Source: Dermatemys mawii
Lineage: Eukaryota; Chordata; Testudines; Dermatemydidae
DNA length: 64,000 bases
Reading direction: 5' to 3'
Assembly: GCA_007922305.1 (NCBI GenBank)
Contig: ML677326.1
Location: forward strand, 54,864,785 to 54,928,784
Shown here in pieces: positions 46,944-59,963 of the stretch. Numbering within the stretch: position 1 is the first letter of the stretch; every line of letters starts with the position of its first letter. Made by a program: the position numbers and the translations under genes. The notes under the pieces were generated by a model. That model was not told where the DNA came from. It worked only from the letters and a program-made list of their open reading frames with translations, and made no database searches.

Positions 46944-47625
46944 CAGGGTGGAAGGCAACTACTGCCCCGGGGCCACATTTGGCACTGCAGACATTTTAAT
47001 CTGGTCCTTGAGCTCTCACTGGGGAGCAGGATCTGGGGCTTGCCCTGCTCGGCTCCCAGAAGCAGCAGCATGTCCCCCTCTCCAGCTCCTATGCATGGGG
47101 CAGCCAGGGGGCTCTGCATACTGCCCCTGCCCCAAGCGCTGCCCCCGCAGCTCCCATTGGCCAGGAACCATGGCCAATGGGCGCTGCGGTGCAGCACTTG
47201 CAAACAGAGCTACCTGCCTGTGCCTCTGCGGAGGAGCCAGAGGCAGGGACATGCTGCTGCTTCTGCGAGCTGCTTGAGGTAAGCGCTGCCCAAAGCCTGC
47301 AGCCCTGTCCCCCTCCTGCACCCCAACCCCCTGCCCTAGCCCTGATCCCCCTCCCATGCACTGAACTCCTCAGTTCCAACCCAGAGCACCCTCCTGCACT
47401 CCCAATGCCTCATCCCCAGCCCCACTTCAGAGCTCACACCCCGAGCTGGAGTCCTCTTCCTGCACATCCCAACCCCATGCCCTAGTCCAGAGCCCCCTAA
47501 GCTCATTTTTGGCCCCGCTCCAGAGCCTGCGCCCCAAGCTGGAGCCCTCACCCCATCCCACATCCCAACCCACAATTTCATGAGCATTCATTTCCCTCCA
47601 TACAATTTCCATACCCAGATGTGGC
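46944..47625. mobile_element. GC-rich non-autonomous hAT-like element
   Basis: Starts CAGGGTGGAAGGCAACTACT and ends near ACCCAGATGTGGCCC. The interior contains the same hairpin core as the 15643 element: CGCAGCTCCCATTGGCC against GGCCAATGGGCGCTGCG around 47143-47187. No clean target duplication. Overlapping open frames on both strands are compositional. Confidence 0.55.
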
Positions 47626-50600
47626 CCACTGAGAAACAAGTAGCTTCTTTTGAAAATGGTCATGCCCCATGATCCTGTGATTTTTTTCTACACAAAGTTG
47701 GAGGAGACAAAAGTTATTTACTGGGCTATGAAAAGATACACAGACTTATCAAGACAGGTACTTACTGTCACCTCCCCCCCACTCCCCCGTTCACCTGTAC
47801 TTTGTTTTTCTTTAACTGAAAAATTTAGGCAGGTTGTTTGTCTTCTGGCATGACTGTACTGCACTAAAAACAAATTGTGGACACTACTACTCATTACTAA
47901 AACATGCAAAAATAGAAAAAGGCATGTTGAAATAAATTTGAGAGAATAAATTATGGAGGTCTGCATCACTCCATAATTTAGGACTTTAGGTTATGTTTTG
48001 CACTTAAAGCAGGGATTCCACTTCTTTTTACATATGAAGAATATAGTGAATCCTCCTCAAACCTTAAGGATGTACTTGGAGTACTGAATAAATATTCTGA
48101 AGACTCATAAGCTTTAAAGACAACCAACATGTAAGTAGAACTACAATAACAAAATACATGTAGGCTGAGCCAAAAGCATGAAGCTCTGTCATTTCAGGTC
48201 TTAACCTCATGTGACAGAGATTGGAAGATGCTACCCTTTGTAGCCCATATGGTCAAACGTACAGCTGGAGCTGTCTTCCATGCTCAGAGGAATAAACAAA
48301 CCATTATGAAGAGAGTACTTAAGCATCCAGTCCAATTATCAGTGAAACAAGAGACTTAAATGCCCTATCATCATGCCTCCTTCACTTGTCTCCCCCCGAC
48401 TCCCAAGACATGTCACAGTCAACTCAGAAATCTCTTATTTTCTTGATTTTTGTGCCATGAGATCATTTGAACGGCATATTTAAATCAGATTAATACAACA
48501 TATGAGAGCCAGGGTTGAGTGTAATTTAACAGGAAAGCAACATCAACCTACCCAGGTATTTCTATGATTTTCCTCCTACCCCCTTCACAACAGCATTTGA
48601 CTGAATACAGTCCCATAACAGCATGGTTTTAAATGCCTTCACTCAGGAAAAATCACGAAATTTGCCCTGGGTCTGAGGGAAGAGAAAAATGTAAGACCAT
48701 CACAGTTGTACCACTTTAACTAAACTAACTAATATTATTAAGCAGTACAAACACTCATCCACCATCTGAGGTGGATGCCGTTATATTGATATCACAGTGC
48801 TTATACCAGCATAGCTTATTCCGTAAGGGAAGGAGAATGTGTCATACTGATATAAAGCACCTTAATACTGACATAATTGCATTCCTGTATATTCCTGGTA
48901 TAACTGTTTCAGTAGATAATACAGATTCATACCCCTACCTGAAATAAGTATACCAGTACAACTTTCCAGTGTAGATCAGACTGAAGAGCTAGAAAAGCTG
49001 CAAATCTGTTAACTCACAAGATTTACTGTCCTACCATGGAGCAGCAAACAGGACTGCAACATGTAAACATGTTTTACTAGGAAATAAATCATCGTCACAG
49101 TCTGGTAAATGAACATCTGAAAAGAACAATAATTTAGGGACTTTGAAGACTCCATATCAAGATTTAAAATGTGGAAGATGACAAACTCAATTGTCTATGC
49201 TAAGTAAGCTTGCATTCTTTTAAAATGAAAAAAAAAGTGAGCTTCCAGAATTTTTAGTAGGACCATATCTACAACTAAAACTGTTAAAAAAAAAAGATTT
49301 CAAGCACTGACATATTACAATAAGGATTTTTGTTTTGTTGGTGTTTTACTTTCGCCTTCTTCTTTGCAGGACCTCCTTCTCCCTGAGATTCCCTTGAAAA
49401 AAGAAGCCGTTGCACTCACACCCAGGGCTTATCTACACTGCCACTTACACCACTGAAACTTTCCTTGCTCAGAGATGTAAAAAATCACCCCCGTAGCAAT
49501 GCAAGTTTCAGTGCTGTAAGGTGGCAGCGTAGATAGTGCTATAGCACTGGGAGCTATTCCACTTGTAGAAGTGGGGTTTTCACAGTGCTCAGAGAGTTCT
49601 CTCCCAGTGCCGGAGCCGTGACTACACAGCCACGTTAAAGAGCTGACAGTAGTGGAGACATCCCCCTCACAATGAAGTCTTCTGAACAGTGCCTCTCCCC
49701 CAGAGAAAAGGCTTTAATGAAGAGAAAGATTGTTCTGCAAGTTGTAATTTTAAAAGACAGAGATCCATGAATATATCTTGTTGAGAGACAGTCAGATTAT
49801 TAATTAACCAAAAGACTGCATACAGTGTGTATTTAGGATGTCTGGAGACAGATATTGAAATATGACACAGAGATGCAGAAAACAGTGGGGAAAGAGAAAG
49901 ACTGCATGAAGGCACTTGTGATTAAAAATCAACAACTGTTTTCAGGGACACAGTTATCCTTAAATGAATGTATATTGTAGATGGGAGTTGTACAAGCCCT
50001 CACAAGGCTCAACACTGTGCCTAGCTCCAGTCTTGCTATCATCCCTTGCTTTCCTGAGCATTTGCTATTATACAAATTTTCAGACGTGTGAGATTACCCT
50101 CTCTTATTAACCTTGCCCTTAAAAAAAAAAAAAAGTTAGACTACATTTTCTAGTTTTGTTAGTGATGATTTTATTAAGAATGGCTCAGTGTTTTCATTTT
50201 AAGTCACTTTATGAGTAGCAAGAGATGGAAGGAAAAGGTCATTCACTGGGATGACCCATTCTCCCAGACAAGGGTTAAAATGTCAGTAGATTCAATTTGA
50301 AAAACTGTCATTGTAGTTCCTGTATCAGATGTAAGACGCCTATGGAGCACTTCTACACAGCTGATCTGATCAAGAAAAACAAAACGTGGTGCTGAACTCC
50401 TCTCCCTCAACACACTGCCACAAGGCAACAAAACAATAAAGCCCTCAAAAAAGGGCCTCAGATAAATAATATTATTCAGAAGTGTGCATGCAAGGCTCCA
50501 CATTGAGAATTGTTTTCCCTCTACTTCTGAACTATGGCTTTTCAACACTATTACAAATAATATTTGAATATGCAAACTGTCTGAAGAGAATTTCCTAAAA

Positions 50601-51844
50601 AAAATGCCTTCACTTTAGAAGTGCTTTAAATAATCAGGAAGATATGTCAAGTTATGATGAACTAACAACTCAAACTGGAGGCAGAGGTATGTATTTATCC
50701 AGACTGCCACTATCATAAAGGTATCAGGAAGCACCTTCAAGATGTTATTCTGAACTGCCCAATTAAATCTCAAGACAAAAGTGATTTACAAAAACTGTGT
50801 GGATGAAATGAAGGTGGAGGTGGCCGTAGCCGACGTACAGGAAAACAGACTGAATCTAGACAAAAATAGAGAATCAGAAAGCAGGGATCTCTATACCATA
50901 CAGTGAAAAATCAAGTTATGAGCCAGTAACTTTTCAGGACTTTACTTCTACTGAAACATAATCCTTTTCACCATCCTAATATGACCTAATAGTGTCTTTT
51001 TTCTCCTCAAACACAAACCCTACAATTTTACTCAGAAATTTATTGTTCTATCTATAAGGTCATTTTAAAAACAGTATTTATTATCTACAGCAAAAGTTTT
51101 TTCTATGAATACAGAAACTTACAGAAGCATTAAATTTATGAGTGACAAAAAAAAAAATCTATCCAAGGTATATATATCTGTAGAATGAGTGGCCACAAAA
51201 TCTCATTTATTTTACATGGAACATGACACTTCATGGTGTCTTTCAAGACCTCCAGAAAAGGTACTGCTTTCCACCCACCATCATATTCTGAGCCCAGATT
51301 TCCACCTGATTCATATTACCGCCCCAGGGTCTCCTCTGAGATTATTACTGAGAAACTGGCAGAACAGCAACTATCCATGCAAGGTGAGGATTCCTACTTC
51401 CACAAAGAAAATGCTCCCCTTCTAGGCAAATCTCCGAGATCTGTAGTTACAGCCTCTCTTCCCAAAATACACTGTTAAGAGGAGACGGTGTTAGGAAAGT
51501 TCTAAAATGCAAGGTTTCCCCTCACAGGTTTGTTTGTTTTTACACACACACTATAAAATGAAGGCAGATGCTATTCTGTTTCACAAAGGCAGAACTGCAG
51601 AGGTGTGTCAGCAGGTTGCTGAGTCAAACCTATGTTAGATCTGTAAGGCTGTTCAATACACAAAAAAGAGCCTATACAAAATGAGTCCCTGTGGACAGGG
51701 ATCAAGATCACCAAAACAATTTGCACCTTTTTTGGCAGTCTCAGCAGAATGTGGCTGAATGTGTATGGAGTCACAACTATCCTCTCAGCTCCTCGAAGTA
51801 GCTCTCCAAATTAGGACTGGGACAAACTGCAAGACAAAGAAGCT
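47626..51844 (-). other. Intron 1 tract, mostly unassigned
   Basis: AT-rich DNA with A-runs. 48760-48970 (repeated ATACTGATATAA-type motifs) and 49425-49640 (AGGGCTTATCTACACTGCCA ... AGTGCTGTAAGGTGGCAGCG) read like old MITEs. I could not define ends. No coding support. Confidence 0.45.
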
Positions 51845-52400
51845 TGCACTGCTATTACTCATGATTAAGGCTCCATGTTTATCACGGAGATCATGGATTT
51901 CACGACTTTCTGTGACTTCTTCAGTGACCTATGCACCTGGCCTGGAGGCTGCCTGAGCAGCTTGGAGTTTGGGTGGGTGGGTGGGGGGCTCAGGACTGGA
52001 GGAGCAGGCTGGTGCTTACCTGGGGGTGACTCCCGTGACGGGAGACAGGAACTCCCCTCCCTCTGCTCCTAGCTCCATGTGCTGCCTCTGCCTGCAGGCA
52101 CCACCCCTGCAGTTCCCAGCCAATGGGAGCTGCAGAACAGGGCTTGGGGGAGAGGCAGCACACTGGGGCCACTGCTTCTGAGGACCAGGGTAGGGAGCCT
52201 GCCCCAGCCCCCCACCCTATTTCCAGAACCCACAGTGACTCCTGGGCCACCTCTCCAACAGCTCCCATGGCACCCTCCCCACTCCCCGCAAGGTTTAGTC
52301 ACAGGTATATAGTAAAATTCATGGACAGGTCATGGGCCGTCAATTTTTGTTTACTGCCCGTGACCTGTCCATGACTTTTACGAAAAATACTTGTAGCTAA
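51845..52400 (-). repeat. GC-rich interspersed repeat with terminal hairpin
   Basis: The left margin is near GGAGATCATGGATTTCACGA. The right margin holds a strong hairpin at about 52315-52378: CATGGACAGGTCATGGGC pairs with GCCCGTGACCTGTCCATG. The interior carries the CCAATGGGAGCTGCAG core seen in the hAT MITEs. Class uncertain. Confidence 0.55.
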
Positions 52401-52429
52401 AACGTAACTTTACCCATGATATGCTGATT

Positions 52430-52885
52430 ACAAGTGTGTTGCGTCTTTTGCAAGGGCTATGTTCCGCGGTTTCTGCATAAAACAGAAATTGCATATAGTG
52501 AAAATTTTTGTAAAATCTAATGAAATCGTGGGGATTGGAGCTGGAGCCGGCAGCCCACCACGGGGACCGGGGCCGGCCCCCATGGTGGGCTGCCGGCCCC
52601 AGTCCCTGCAGCCGGCAGCCTCACAGCTCCTGCTCCAGTCCCTGCGGTGGGCTGCCGGGTGGTCCCCGACCCCTGTTGCAGGCTGTGGGTGGTGGGATGC
52701 CACCAGCCCCAGGTCAGACCAACTCCTGCACTGGACAGCTGCCAGCCCTGACCCCAACCCAACAGGGGTCACTCAGAGGCTTTTGGGGTTTTTAAACTAT
52801 TGTTTTTCTTTTCTTTTCCTGTTTTTGCCTATCGTGTAAAGCCAAATTTGCGCATGTTAAATGCGCCCAAAATGCGATTGGCCTG
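52430..52885. repeat. GC-rich repeat of unknown class
   Basis: An AT-rich head (GGTTTCTGCATAAAACAGAA, GCATATAGTGAAAATTTTTG), a 240-bp GC-rich middle with repeated GCCGGCAGCC and GGGCTGCCGG units, and a tail GTGTAAAGCCAAATTTGCGC. It looks like a MITE carrying imperfect GC repeats. Ends not resolved. Confidence 0.4.
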
Positions 52886-53749
52886 TAGGTGGATACCTAG
52901 ATAATCCAGTCTCTAGGACTGCCAATCCACAATCTTTTACTAGTACCTGAAGAATTCAGAAAAAGTGGCTTGGCTTTTGTAGTTTTGTGCATCTTTCTGA
53001 ACATTATTTAAAATATACTTTGGGGCATTTTATTAAATATTGACTAAGTACTGATGGAAAACAGCGAAGTATTTTCCTAAATACTATCTAAATTTCTCAT
53101 TACTTGTCATTTCAAATAGAGATTCGTGGTTGATCAGAATTAATGTTTGAAATAAATGTTAGGTTTTGGAGGCGTAAGGATAAAAAAGACAGATGTTTTC
53201 ACTTGAGCGGTAGGGAGCCATATAAGAAACTACAAATCAGACAGAATTTATTTTGTGTCGCTTTTTGTTTACTTCTAATTACAACACTTGAGATCCTAAT
53301 AGCCATCTGCATCTCTCCGAGAAAAAACTCATGAAGTTTTCAAGATGAAATGAAACAAACAGTCCTATCTGCCAATATAACCTTTTTTAATTGCATGATA
53401 AGCTGGTGCAGCTGCTCTGACCCTCCAGGCTTGGAAAACACTTATGAACACAGTGATAAAAGTAAATGGAGGAGACTGGAGGAATAGGGATGAAGTTCCA
53501 CAATCATCTGAAGCTACTTAAAACCATACACCTATATCCCAGCTATAAAAAATTAAAGCAAGGGACTAGTAGCTAGAATATATTAATTGGATCCATTGAG
53601 AGTGATCTCAAATAGGTTTCTCGAGGCGAGTGCAATTACACCTCACACATTTCAATATTCTTTAGATGAGCCGTTGTCCATATTTATTACTGTTAGGAGA
53701 CTAAGTGTACTGCAGACATTTCTCAAGACAAATGAAAATACATTCTCAG
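52886..53749 (-). other. Intron 1 tract, nothing recognised
   Basis: No element or coding signal seen. Confidence 0.5.
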
Positions 53750-54429
53750 CCTGAGGAGTTTATGGTGCAGGAGGGTGCTCTGGGCTAGGATTAAGAGGGG
53801 GATCAGATCTATAGTAGAGGGTTGGGGAGGGGCTCAGTGGTGCAGGCTCCAGGCAACACTTCCCTCAAGCAGCTCCTAGAAGCAGCAGCATGTCCCCCTT
53901 CCAGCTGCTATGTGGAGGCAGGGTCAGGCAGTTCAGTGTGCTGCCCCATCCATGGGCACCACCCTGAAACTCCCATTCATAGAATATCAGGGTTGGAAGG
54001 GACCTCAGGAGATCATTTAGTCTAATCCCCTGCTCAAATCATCCAACAGATATTCACTCCATATCCCTAAATGGCCCCCTCAAGGACTGAACTCACAACC
54101 CTAGGTTTAGTGGACCAATGCTCAAACCACTGAGCTCTCTCTCCCCTTCGCAGTTTAGTCCTGCAGTTCCCAGCCAATGGGAGCTGCGGGGGCAGCACTT
54201 GGGACAGGGCACCACACACAGCCCCTGGCTACTCCAACATTTAGGAGTGGGACAGGGGGACGTTGCTGCTTTGGGGAGCCACACAGAGCGGCCCCCGACC
54301 CCACTCCCCGGCTAGAGCACGGGAGTAAGGCAAGCCCCAGATCCTGCTCCCCACTGTGAGCTTGAGGGTGCTCATTAAGTCATCTGGTGGGCTGGATGTG
54401 GCTCGTGGGCCGTAGTTTGTCAACTCCTG
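53750..54429. mobile_element. hAT-like element carrying a SINE insertion
   Basis: The right end, reverse complemented, is CAGGAGTTGACAAACTACGG, a typical hAT MITE terminus. The interior has the CCAATGGGAGCTGCGG core at 54172-54187. The left end is unclear. A tRNA-derived SINE at 53979-54147 interrupts it. Confidence 0.55.
53979..54147 (-). repeat. tRNA-derived SINE with CR1-like 3' tail
   Basis: On the minus strand the 5' part reads GAGAGCTCAGTGGTTTGAGC (pol III A-box region), then CTAGGGTTGTGAGTTCAGTC (B-box region), like a tRNA gene body. It is followed by a linker and a tail GGTCCCTTCCAACCCTGATA that matches a CR1 LINE 3' end. This is the structure described for turtle pol III SINEs, where the tail lets CR1 machinery mobilise the SINE. 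It is a strong organism clue. Confidence 0.82.
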
Positions 54430-57268
54430 CTCTACAGTGAGTCACCGAGTACATTACTGTTTGGTGCTCTACAGCCAATTCTATTGATGAAGTCTCTAAA
54501 AGACAATACTCTGATTCATTCCCTGTCCCCTCTCCTCACCCTCACGATGACGGGCTCCTTTACTGTATTAAAAATAAAGCTGATGTTTTAAGCTTTTAGA
54601 ATCTTTTCCAGCAATATCTGCAACAGGATAAAGAGGATATCCCCTTCACTATGAAGCCAGACTACTCATAAGTGGTAGAAAACAAGAATGTGGGTGTGCA
54701 TGTTAGCAAATGCTCTATACATGAAAATAAAGATGTCCACAATATTTTGGAATGGATTATTTATACAACTTGCATGATCATCCAATCTTTGAAGAAGACA
54801 TCAATAAATAAAGTATCAGACATTTGGCAGGTAAAAAGCCTCTCACAGCCTTTGGTGAGCTTCTCATGTCTCAAAAATTCTTAAGGTTCTTATAGCCTTC
54901 AATGGCAGTTAATATAAAAGTCACTTTGTTAATGCCTGCTGGAAATTCTTGCATTTAATCAGTTGTACAGAACCTGAAGCCCATGACACTGCTGCTGGTC
55001 AAGTTAGTTTGAATGCAATAGGCAAAAGCAAAGATGCATGAATTTTCCTTCAAGGAATGAATAAGAGTCAGTACTCTCAATAGCAGGTCTAACTGCACAA
55101 TATACAAATTCTACAACTAGCATGGGAATAATCACTTGTATTAATACATGTAATCTTACTAATAAAGTTTAGTGCTTGTAAATTTTTTTTGTTAAGAATC
55201 AAGTCTTTGAAGTTCAAAGCTCTTCACTTGAATAACTAAGTTTTGAGGTTTGGTTAAAACTGAGCCTCCAGAATAATTATTCAAATCCCTTCCTAAATGG
55301 ATCCATAGTCATTAAGCCCATTTCTTCAAGGCCCACTTCTGCCACAATGCCTAATAAACATATATTTTTAAATCAGACAATTAAGAGGTTTCAGGGGCAG
55401 AGGAGGATAGTGAGCACAAAGTAATTTTCAGATTCAAAAATTGTAAATGTATGTAAAAATTGTATATACTTGTATTAGATTTTGTCCCTCTTCCTCCATC
55501 TTTCATATGTCACTTGCCATCTTATAGTGCAAGCTCTTCAGGGCAGAGAGAGTCTCTTCACATGTTTTTGTATAGGTCTGGCCAAGCAGGCATGCACACA
55601 AACACACACACCAATTCAGTCAGAATACAGGAAGTTTTTAACTGAAGCTTTACATTTCAGAACTATCAAAGTTTGTTTATTATTTCACAGGTAAAAACTC
55701 TTTTCTAACATACAAAAAGACAGGACCACACTTGGGACTGTGTAAACTAGCTTAGTCAGGCAGCTCTGTCAAGAGAAGATGCAGAGATCTTTAAAAGCTT
55801 GTCATACACTTGACCACAGCATAATATTAAAAACAAACATATACAAACTTTACTTTTAAACTAAATGAAGCATTAAGATACCCAGACAAATCAATAATTT
55901 CCCAATGTGTTGCCTGATCACACAGTTCAAACTTAGGCAAATCCTGAAAAAAAAAAAAAAAAAAAATCAGTGGAAATATGCCTGAGTTGGATTACAAAAT
56001 CAAGCCCTACAAAGGACAAGAGCAAAGCAGGTAGCAGGGAATAGTGAATTAAAGATTCAAAAAATACAAATCACATACACACAGAGCAAACTAATCTGTT
56101 ATTTCACTTTGTGCTTTCCTCCATGGCTCTGAAGGTAATCTTCTGGGTGTTTCCCCTAATCATTCATGGGGAATGAATGGAAAGTGACTGACTGAAGATT
56201 TACAATGGTAGGCCCAATGTTTTAGCTACCTTAAGCTAAGATTGCAAAAAGCCCTAAACAAAGTAAGAGCATCTCTCATCTCTGCAGACTATTATAGTCT
56301 ATTTTCTCTTAGGTCTCTTAGATCCCATATGAACCTCTGCTAAAAGAAGTTTGTGGCTGGAATGTTAGGGGTGTCAGAAGTAAGTAATATCAGAAGATCT
56401 GTGTGGGGAAGCTTACCCAGTGTTAACTTGCTCTCCCATAGTTCAACCAATTACTTTATTCTTGAAAGGAGAGAATAAGAGAACTTTACAACATGTAATG
56501 TTTCAATTTACAGCTTACGAATAAACACTGAACAGAGAGATGCAGTTCGGCATCTATATACGCACAGGAGCATAACATTAGGTAAAAAAGCTGAGGAAAA
56601 ACTGGGGACTCTACACGACAGTCCCTTTAATTTAACTATCATTTACCATATCTTGCATTTATTCAGAATCTTTAAAAACAAAATTGACTAATGCAGAGCC
56701 TTTCATGTCTGAAGAGTTTTTAAAATAAGCAACACTGTTTATCTGCTTCTGCAATAAATAGTCTGATGTCATGTGGTGAGAAGAGCAAACAAGCAAAAAA
56801 ACAGAAAGATAAAGGGACACAAATCCAAGTTATTTTCAGTCATAATATTTTGTTTTGGAAACAATCTTTTCCTTTGGTATAGTTTTCAGCATTATACTTT
56901 CTGAAAATATGACATAATTGGATAGTCACAGATCCCAAAAGAAAAGTTTGGTTTTCAAAAGAAGGTAGGACAAACATCCAGGATTTGAAAAAATCCAGTT
57001 GCCTACTTGTTAGTAAGAGAGAGGTTTTTCCCTAGTAAACAAAGAGGTCCAAAAACTTAATTTCTGAAGAAGTTGATTTTTTAAAATTAAAGTTTCTTGA
57101 CTTTAGAGATTTCTAATATGACTGTAATGCTGCGGTGATTTAAACTATCTTCCAAAGATGGCATATATACAGGTTCACTGGCACAATGAAACTTACAAAA
57201 ATCATGTTAATTTCATGATACTGCAGGGTGAACTATGAGAAACTATTGGAGTGCAGCATCTGGCTGAG
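54430..57268 (-). other. Intron 1 tract, unassigned
   Basis: AT-rich; a 20-base poly(A) run at 55947-55966 could mark an old retroposon end. No coding signal. Confidence 0.5.
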
Positions 57269-59170
57269 TTAAGAACATAAGAACAGCCACACTGGGTCAG
57301 ACCAAAAGTCCATCTAGCCCAGTATCCTGTCTTCAGACATTGGCCAATGCCAGGTGTCCCAAAGGGAATGAACAGAACAGGTAATCAAGGGATCCATCCC
57401 CCATTCCCAGCTTCTGGCAAACAGAGGCTAAGGACAGCATCCCTGTCCATCATGGACAATGGCTTCTGATGGCCCTTTGTTTTTTGAACCCTATTATAGT
57501 CTTGGCCTTCACAACATCCTCTGGCAAGAAGTTCCATAAGTTGACTGAGCTGTGTGAAAAAATACTTCCTTTTGCTTGTTTTAAACCCTAGGAGTCACCT
57601 ATTAATTTCATTTGGTGACTCCTAGTTCTTGTGCTATGAGAACGAGTAAATAACACTTCCTTATTTATTTACTCCACAACAGTCATGATTTTATATCCTT
57701 AGTCATTTCTTTTTGAAGCTGAAAAGTCCCAGTCTTATTAATCTGTCCTCATATGGATGCCGTTCCAAACCTCTAATCATTGTTGTTGCCCTTTTCTGAA
57801 TCTTTTCCAATTTCAATACATCTTATTTTAGACAGAGCAACCACATTTGCACGCAGTATTCAAGATGTGGTTGTACCATGGATTTATATAGAGGCAATAT
57901 ATTTTCTGTCTTATTATCTATCCCTTTCTTAATGATTCCCAACGTTGTTAGCTTTTTTGACTGCCACTGCACATTAAGTTGATGTTTTCATAGAAGATCT
58001 CTTTCTTGAGTGGTAACAGCTAATTTAGACCCCATCATTTTATATGTATATGTTTTTCTACGTGCATTACTTTGCATTTATCAACACTGAATTGCATCTG
58101 CCATTGTGTTGCCCAGAAATCCAGTTCTGAGAGATCCTTTTGTAGCGCTTTGCAGTCTACCTGTGACTTAACTATTTTGAGCAATTTTGTATCATTTGCA
58201 AGTTCTGTCAACTCACTGTTTACCCCTTTTACCAGATCGTTTATGAATATATTGAAAAGGACTGGACCCAGTACAGACCCCTGGGGGACCCCACTATTTA
58301 CATGTCTCCATTCTGAAAACTGACCATTTATTCCTACTCCCTGTTTACTCTCTTTTAACTAGTTACTGCTCCACGAGTGGACCTTCCCTCTTATCCCATG
58401 ACAGCTTATTTTTCTTAAGAGCCTTTGGACCTTGTCAAAGGTTTTCTGAAAAATCTAAGTACACTATTGCAACTGGATCCCCTTTGTCTAGATGCTTGTT
58501 GCCCCGCCCCCGCCCCAAGAATTCTAGTAGATTGGTGAGGCACGATTCCCTTTACTAAAACCATGTTGACTCTTCCCCAACAAATGATGTTCATCTATGA
58601 GTCTGACTATTTTGTTCTTTACTATTATTTCAGCTAGCTTGCCTGATACTTAAGTCAGGCTTATTGGCCTGTAATTGCCGAGATCACCTCTGGAGACTCT
58701 TTTTAAAAATGAGCACCACAGTGGCTATCCTCCAATCATTTGGTACAGAAGCTGATTTAAATGATAGGTTACAGACTACAGGTAGTTCTGCATTTTCACA
58801 TTTGAGTTCCTTCAGAACTCTTTGGTGAATATCATCTGGTCCTGAAGACTTATTACTGTTTAGTTTATCAATTTGTTCTAAAACTTCCTTTAATGACATC
58901 TCAATCTGGGACAGTTCCTCAGTTTTATCACTTAAAAAGAATGGCTCGGATTTGGGAATCTCCCTCACATCCTCAGCTGTGAACACTGATGCAAAGAATT
59001 CATTTAGTTTCTCCGCAATGGTTTTATCATTCTTTAGTGCTCCTTTAGCATCTCAATTATCTAGTAGCCCCACTGGTTGTTTACCAGCCTTTCTACTTCT
59101 GATGTACTTAAAAAAAAATTGCTATTACTTTTTGAATCTTTAGCTAGTTGCTCTTCAAGGAATGCTATTA
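57269..59170 (-). mobile_element. CR1 LINE, 5'-truncated, minus strand
   Basis: The 3' end at 57269 reads (plus strand) TTAAGAACATAAGAACAGCC with the CCATCTAGCCCAGTATCCTG motif of CR1 tails. Minus-strand RT text includes VREIPKSEPFFLSDKTEELS, LNSNKSSGPDDIHQRVLKEL and, near 58270-58080, a decayed active-site region reading LANDTKLL where FADD is normal. The 5' break is near 59170, within the segment preceding RT. Many stops; not functional. It shares strand with GALNT7. Confidence 0.88.
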
Positions 59171-59218
59171 TCACCAGCTAAAACAATTGAATTGTGGTCT
59201 CTATATATGCAACCTAAT

Positions 59219-59371
59219 GACAATATCGATATAAAAATTCACCTTTCATGAGCTTCTCTCTCGTCCATATCAGACATTTATGAACACTCAACATATGCAT
59301 CTCAAGCGTGTAGAGCGGGTCAGAGATAAGTTTGAGAACTGTGTGAGGTGAATTTTCACATCAATATTGTC
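59219..59371. repeat. Candidate MITE, 153 bp, between the two CR1 copies
   Basis: Left arm GACAATATCGATATAAAAAT + TCACCT; right arm (reverse complement) GACAATATTGATGTGAAAAT + TCACCT. There are 3 mismatches over 26 bp. The spacer is non-coding. No target duplication could be fixed. Confidence 0.6.
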
Positions 59372-59879
59372 AACAGCTTGAATGAACAAACTGTAAAGGT
59401 TATGCAATGTTTACCTAGTTACCTTTGTTGGCACAAAGGCATATTTAGGCGTAACAGAAACCTACTATGGTTTTAAGAATCTGTTCTGATAACATCTAAC
59501 AGCATAAGTAAAACTGTGTAAAAAATTGCAGTGTAATCATGTTTGTGAGAACAAGAAAAGATAAACTAACTAAAAAGAGCTAGAAAAGACCACTTTGAAC
59601 TAACCCTAAACCTGTATTGACAGTGGAAGAGAGTTAACATGGAAATGAGAGACTAAAACATACATATAAGAAAAGATAGCAAAAAATTATAAATAAATTT
59701 GTGTAATAAAGAAAATTTGAAGGAGGCAACTATAATGAGATTGTCCAGATGAGCTCTGTTGTTAGACCCATCTGCTGAGTAAGTGAATCTCAATCCAACA
59801 ACCTTCACTTATTTTCACACTCCACAATGCTCTGTGTTTTTGAGTAAGTACAGTAGAAAGGGTATTAATCACTTGAGCA
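59372..59879 (-). other. Spacer between CR1 copies
   Basis: AT-rich sequence with no recognised element. Confidence 0.5.
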
Positions 59880-59963
59880 ATATTAATTGCTCTACTGATA
59901 GAGATTCTCTAGGTTTTAGTCAGAAGGAGAGGATGGTAAAGAATAAAGGAGAGGCCAGATCAG

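Noticed and set aside
46944..47560. CpG-island-like promoter with several open frames
   Set aside because: The GC-rich block coincides with a hAT-like MITE interior and is shared with other copies in the window; no exon or start evidence.
51189..51478. Overlapping open frames of about 80 residues
   Set aside because: Two overlapping frames without motifs or conserved text; likely chance.
54061..54147. Possible tRNA gene on the minus strand
   Set aside because: A- and B-box-like text is present, but it continues into a CR1-like tail and the arms do not form a clean cloverleaf; it is a SINE.
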